Positions 14,961-18,077 of a stretch of 18,077 bases of DNA are shown piece after piece; the first letter of the stretch is position 1, and every line of letters starts with the position of its first letter. Position numbers and translations under genes: made by a program. Below the pieces are notes generated by a model. The model was not told the DNA's origin and ran no database searches. It saw only the letters and a list, made by a program, of their open reading frames with translations. Source of the DNA: JAVBNO01 sp031551485 (GTDB taxonomy: Bacteria > Bacillota > Clostridia > Oscillospirales > Ruminococcaceae); assembly GCA_031551485.1 (NCBI GenBank), contig JAVBNO010000086.1, positions 1 through 18,077 of the forward strand. The letters run 5' to 3'.

Positions 14961-17399
14961 GTGAACAACGTGATCAAGGGAAAAACCGGGTTTAACGGGT
15001 TATGTGCGCTTTTTGGGGGGCTCGTGTTTCTTCTTGTTGCCCTTTGCTGTTGCAGTACAACGGCTTTTGCCGTTGACTCAGGGATCGGTACAGATGGTAA
15101 TCCGGTTGATCTTAGCCTATGGAAATATTGTCTTAACAGCAACGGCACAGAATATATTTTAAATTCCCCTGCTGCTGAGTATACAAAAGGCTATATCGGC
15201 GGTTTTACGTCGGATGGACAGATCATTGGCACCATTCCTGCCATTATTAATGGAAAGCCGGTTACATCCTTAAGTTCAACGTTTTACGGTTGCACTTTGC
15301 TTAAGATCGCGCCTTTGTTACCCGTAACCGCAACCGATTTATCACGAACATTTCAGTCTTGCAGTAATTTATCCAGTTTTAGTCCTGGCTTTTCTATTCC
15401 GAACGGGGTTACAAAAATGTATGCCACATTTTACAGTTGCGGCATGTCCCAACTGCCTGCGAACTTTTCGATTCCCAGCCAAGTGACCAATGTCTCTTCA
15501 CTGTTTTCGGGGTGTTATAAGTTGTCTTCTTTACCGCCAACGTTTACTTTGCCCCATTCCGTTGTCAACTTAGATTCTATCTTTTCAGGGTGCCGCGCGC
15601 TGTCTTCGCTGCCAAGCGGGTTTACCATTCCCAACAACGTATCCAACATGAATTATGCCTTTTCATACTGTGAAAGTTTAACCTCCTTACCCGGTAATTT
15701 TTCCATCCCGGCCAGCGTGCGAACGATGGTTGATACATTTTCAGACTGCACAAATTTACAATCTCTGCCGGCGCAATTTTCAATTGCCAATGGCGTTACC
15801 ACCATGGAAGGTACATTTAAATATTGTAGAAGCCTTTCGGCACTGCCTGACAACTTTACTTTACCTAGCACTGTACAATCTATATTTACATGTTTTTCCG
15901 GTTGTTCCAGCTTATCAAAGCTACCGAACAACTTTACAATTCCTGGCCAAGTCAGAGATATGTCTTTTGCCTTTGCGAGTTGTTCAAAGCTGACTGCATT
16001 GCCGGATAACTTTACGATTCCTTATGGAGTTACCAACATAGACGCATCGTTTCGCAACTGCACTGGCCTGCAAAGTTTGCCAACAGGTTTTTCTATTCCC
16101 ACGACAGTCGACGAAATGAAAGAGACATTTGCCTATTGTTCCAGCTTGACAGAACTACCTGCAAACCTGCTCCCTAGCAGCATGAGATATATGGATGCAA
16201 CATTTTCCGGCTGTACAGGGTTAACTGAATTGCCGGCAGGACTTATTCCCAATGGTGTTTGGAACCTGCAATCTGTTTTTTCATATTGCACGGGGTTGAC
16301 ATCGCTGCCAGTCGGCTTGGTCCCCAGCAGCGTAACTAATTTGGATGGTGCATTTTCCGGTTGTACAGGATTAACCGAACTACCGGCAAACCTGATTCCT
16401 CAAGGTGTTTTGAGCCTGCAATATACCTTCTCATATTGCACGGGCTTGACAGCACTGCCAACCGGCTTGATCCCCAGCAGCGTAATTTATTTGGATGGCG
16501 CATTTTCCCGCTGTACAGGATTAACCGAACTACCGGCAAACCTGATTCCTCAAGGTGTTTTAAATCTTCGATCTACTTTTGCATTCTGTACGGGGTTAAC
16601 AGCACTGCCCGACAATTTCATACCGGATGGCGTCCGATCCTTGAATAATGCCTTTGAATATTGTACAAATTTGACAACACTGCCTGATCATCTTATTCCA
16701 AGCAGTGCCCAGTCCTTGAGCTATACTTTTTATAATTGCTCAGGCCTGACATCGTTGCCCGCCGGTTTGATTCCGGCCTCTGTTAAAGATATCAGTTATG
16801 CGTTTTATGGCTGCACGGCCCTGTCGGAACTCCCCGAAGGCTTTACGATTCCCACCAGTGTCACAAATGTATACAGGGCGTTTTTCGGCTGTCCGGAACT
16901 AACACTTCCGGCAGATTTTACAATGCCTTTGGTCGGGACCCAGACGGCATTTGGCCCCCAGCAAGCAACATATAGTATTCCGGCGCAAACGGTACGGTAT
17001 TCCAGCGCCGGTATGCATGAATATGCCACAGCGCGCCCATATGAGACCAACTGGGTATATACCGCCCCTATTCGTTATATCGAGGGGGAAAGTTACAATT
17101 TCACGGTAACTGCCAACAATTTGACCAGTTTTGACGGTGTCACTTTCACGCTTAAATATGATAGCCAGTTTTTCGAGATTGTGAGTTTGTGTCGAGAAAA
17201 ATACCCAAATTGGACAACGACGGGGGCAATCCCCGACACAGGCATCACCATTTTATCCATTACTCCAACTGAAATTACTTTCAAGTGCAATAGCGCCATT
17301 CCAACCGGCCAGAGGTGGTCAGGCGCTGTGAATGTGATTACCCTTAGGGCCAAGCAAAACAACACATTTCAAGTACGAACGTCTATGCAGAACGCCTAA
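14961..17399 (+). CDS. Secreted BspA-type 26-residue-repeat surface protein with C-terminal cohesin-like domain
   Basis: 812 residues from the GTG at 14961, which has AGGAGG 8 bases upstream. An in-frame ATG at 14943 would have that site inside the gene. A signal peptide (residues 1-37, cleavage after AFA) shows secretion. About 22 repeats follow the pattern L..LP..F.IP..V..M...F..C, in phase with the DUF285/BspA 26-residue repeat. The early repeats have 26 residues and repeats 12-20 have 25. After the array comes a linker, then a domain of about 110 residues (from IRYIEGESYNFTV) with cohesin-like blocks VTFTLKYDSQFFEIVSL and WSGAVNVITLRAK. BspA-type repeats are known in adhesins and eukaryote-like surface proteins. 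There is no LPXTG motif, dockerin or C-terminal membrane anchor. The next gene, 88 bp downstream, also encodes a secreted protein. Confidence 0.88.
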   Translation: MNNVIKGKTGFNGLCALFGGLVFLLVALCCCSTTAFAVDSGIGTDGNPVDLSLWKYCLNSNGTEYILNSPAAEYTKGYIGGFTSDGQIIGTIPAIINGKPVTSLSSTFYGCTLLKIAPLLPVTATDLSRTFQSCSNLSSFSPGFSIPNGVTKMYATFYSCGMSQLPANFSIPSQVTNVSSLFSGCYKLSSLPPTFTLPHSVVNLDSIFSGCRALSSLPSGFTIPNNVSNMNYAFSYCESLTSLPGNFSIPASVRTMVDTFSDCTNLQSLPAQFSIANGVTTMEGTFKYCRSLSALPDNFTLPSTVQSIFTCFSGCSSLSKLPNNFTIPGQVRDMSFAFASCSKLTALPDNFTIPYGVTNIDASFRNCTGLQSLPTGFSIPTTVDEMKETFAYCSSLTELPANLLPSSMRYMDATFSGCTGLTELPAGLIPNGVWNLQSVFSYCTGLTSLPVGLVPSSVTNLDGAFSGCTGLTELPANLIPQGVLSLQYTFSYCTGLTALPTGLIPSSVIYLDGAFSRCTGLTELPANLIPQGVLNLRSTFAFCTGLTALPDNFIPDGVRSLNNAFEYCTNLTTLPDHLIPSSAQSLSYTFYNCSGLTSLPAGLIPASVKDISYAFYGCTALSELPEGFTIPTSVTNVYRAFFGCPELTLPADFTMPLVGTQTAFGPQQATYSIPAQTVRYSSAGMHEYATARPYETNWVYTAPIRYIEGESYNFTVTANNLTSFDGVTFTLKYDSQFFEIVSLCREKYPNWTTTGAIPDTGITILSITPTEITFKCNSAIPTGQRWSGAVNVITLRAKQNNTFQVRTSMQNA
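15276..16926 (+). repeat. Array of 22 coding tandem repeats (75-78 bp)
   Basis: The repeats encode 25- or 26-residue units, each with a conserved F..C pair. At the DNA level the early copies are diverged, while copies at 16201-16610 form a 150-bp higher-order unit seen at 16201, 16351 and 16501. A stretch of 50 bases is identical between 16362-16411 and 16512-16561. Confidence 0.85.
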
Positions 17400-17487
17400 A
17401 TGAACAAGGTCCATTTGGGTGCTCGTTTTAACAAAAACAATCGTTCGCAGTTATTGCGGTGGAATAGAGAAAGCGAGGGACGTTTTT

Positions 17488-18077
17488 ATGAAGAAGACAA
17501 TTAAGGCCGTTATTAGTCTTGCATTATGTGTGGTTATGTTATTGCAAATGCCTTATGTGGCATATGCCCTTGGTGAAACTGACATAACCGGCGTGGCAGA
17601 TAGATGGACAAGCTGGCTGCTTCGGATAGAAGAAATGCTTGACGGAGAGGGGTCCGAGTCCAGCAATTACGAGAATTCCCATTCTGAAGAAAGCAGCGCA
17701 GAAGAAAGTTCCTTATCGGAAGAAAGCAGCTTGGAGCCTGAACAATCTGTTAGTGAAGATGCAGAAAGTTCTTCTGCGCCGGCAAATGAAGAAGAGTATT
17801 TTCATACCCGCCCTTTGGAGAAGCCGGCGCTTCCTTCCGATTTGAAAGAATCCATTCGCGATTATGAAGGTGCGGAAAAAGCTAAAATCTTAGAGTCCCT
17901 TTATTTAAGCGAAGAGCAGGTGCTGATGCTGGAGGACAGCGGTTTCGATCTGGCTGCAATCTATGAGATTGTCGGCATCGCTGTTGACTTTGGTTTTAAC
18001 CTGAGCCAGTCGCGGGATGTATTGCTTACCTATAGCAACTCTATTGAACGGGAAATGGCATTAAAACAGTTGGCACA
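17488..18077 (+). CDS. Large secreted protein, N-terminal part only; possibly a clostridial RHS/wall-associated protein
   Basis: Open from the ATG at 17488 through the right edge (196 codons), with GAGGGA 7 bases upstream. A signal peptide (MKKTIKAVISL start, cleavage after AYA at residue 27) is followed by a short Trp-containing stretch (RWTSWLLRIEEML). Next comes a Ser/Glu-rich linker with repeated EESS (about residues 54-103), then a helical region (about 115-196) including LSEEQVLMLEDSGFDL. N-termini of this kind, placed after a cohesin-like-domain protein, remind me of long clostridial RHS-repeat or wall-associated proteins. No RHS repeat is visible in this part, so that is an inference. 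Only secretion and the linker are directly supported. Likely cotranscribed with the repeat protein (88-bp gap, no terminator seen). Confidence 0.8.
   Translation, partial: MKKTIKAVISLALCVVMLLQMPYVAYALGETDITGVADRWTSWLLRIEEMLDGEGSESSNYENSHSEESSAEESSLSEESSLEPEQSVSEDAESSSAPANEEEYFHTRPLEKPALPSDLKESIRDYEGAEKAKILESLYLSEEQVLMLEDSGFDLAAIYEIVGIAVDFGFNLSQSRDVLLTYSNSIEREMALKQLA

Noticed and set aside
15276..16926. Regularly spaced repeats considered as a CRISPR array
   Set aside because: The units are contiguous, in frame, encode a repeating protein motif and have no unique spacers.
17400..17504. 34-codon ORF starting right after the repeat-protein stop (TAAATG)
   Set aside because: No ribosome binding site, and it overlaps the start of the next secreted protein in another frame.

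Overview
The window looks like a chromosomal stretch from a low-to-mid-GC Gram-positive anaerobe of the class Clostridia, possibly an Oscillospiraceae-type gut organism. This rests on the strong AGGAGG-type ribosome binding sites, the mix of ATG, GTG and TTG starts, the GlpA / disulfide-oxidoreductase / DUF1667 / GlpK cluster, an HxlR regulator with a conserved N-terminal cysteine, lipobox lipoproteins, and a BspA-type repeat protein followed by a long secreted protein. The genus cannot be named from the sequence alone. No rRNA, tRNA, CRISPR array or intact insertion sequence was seen.

Layout: everything from 1 to 14280 is on the minus strand. Read in that direction it contains: an AEC (auxin efflux carrier) permease with its own terminator (14280-13257); a RidA-family protein followed by a ribose-type ABC transporter (ATPase, permease, lipoprotein binding protein; 13024-8865) in rbsACB order with RidA where RbsD would sit; an aldehyde dehydrogenase with a terminator (8661-7181); an HxlR regulator with a terminator (7037-6535); a glycerol-3-phosphate oxidation operon with a good promoter at 6481-6509 (GlpA-like dehydrogenase, second FAD oxidoreductase, DUF1667 protein, glycerol kinase; 6454-1895) ending in a terminator; a structured non-coding stretch (about 1500-1840); and an unrecognised lipoprotein that runs off the left edge (1359-1).

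From about 14550 onward the strand switches to plus and the DNA becomes visibly more AT-rich. A strong promoter (TTGACA, 16 bp, TACAAT) is followed only about 125 bp later by a near-perfect intrinsic terminator. Between them lies a 41-codon ORF with a good ribosome binding site whose reading frame passes through the terminator. After this comes a secreted 812-residue protein made of 22 repeats of 25-26 residues (BspA/DUF285-type) with a C-terminal cohesin-like beta domain, then the N-terminal 196 residues of a second secreted protein with a Ser/Glu-rich linker that leaves the right edge. These two look like a surface or envelope module.

Functionally, the minus-strand part is carbon metabolism: glycerol is phosphorylated by GlpK and oxidised by the GlpA-type complex, while the ABC transporter, RidA and the aldehyde dehydrogenase suggest uptake and oxidation of a sugar or polyol that yields a reactive imine or aldehyde. 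The most unusual parts are the short promoter-ORF-terminator unit at 14577-14783, the two-class repeat array, an orphan promoter/dyad cluster at 13084-13182, and the palindrome-rich region at 1632-1840.
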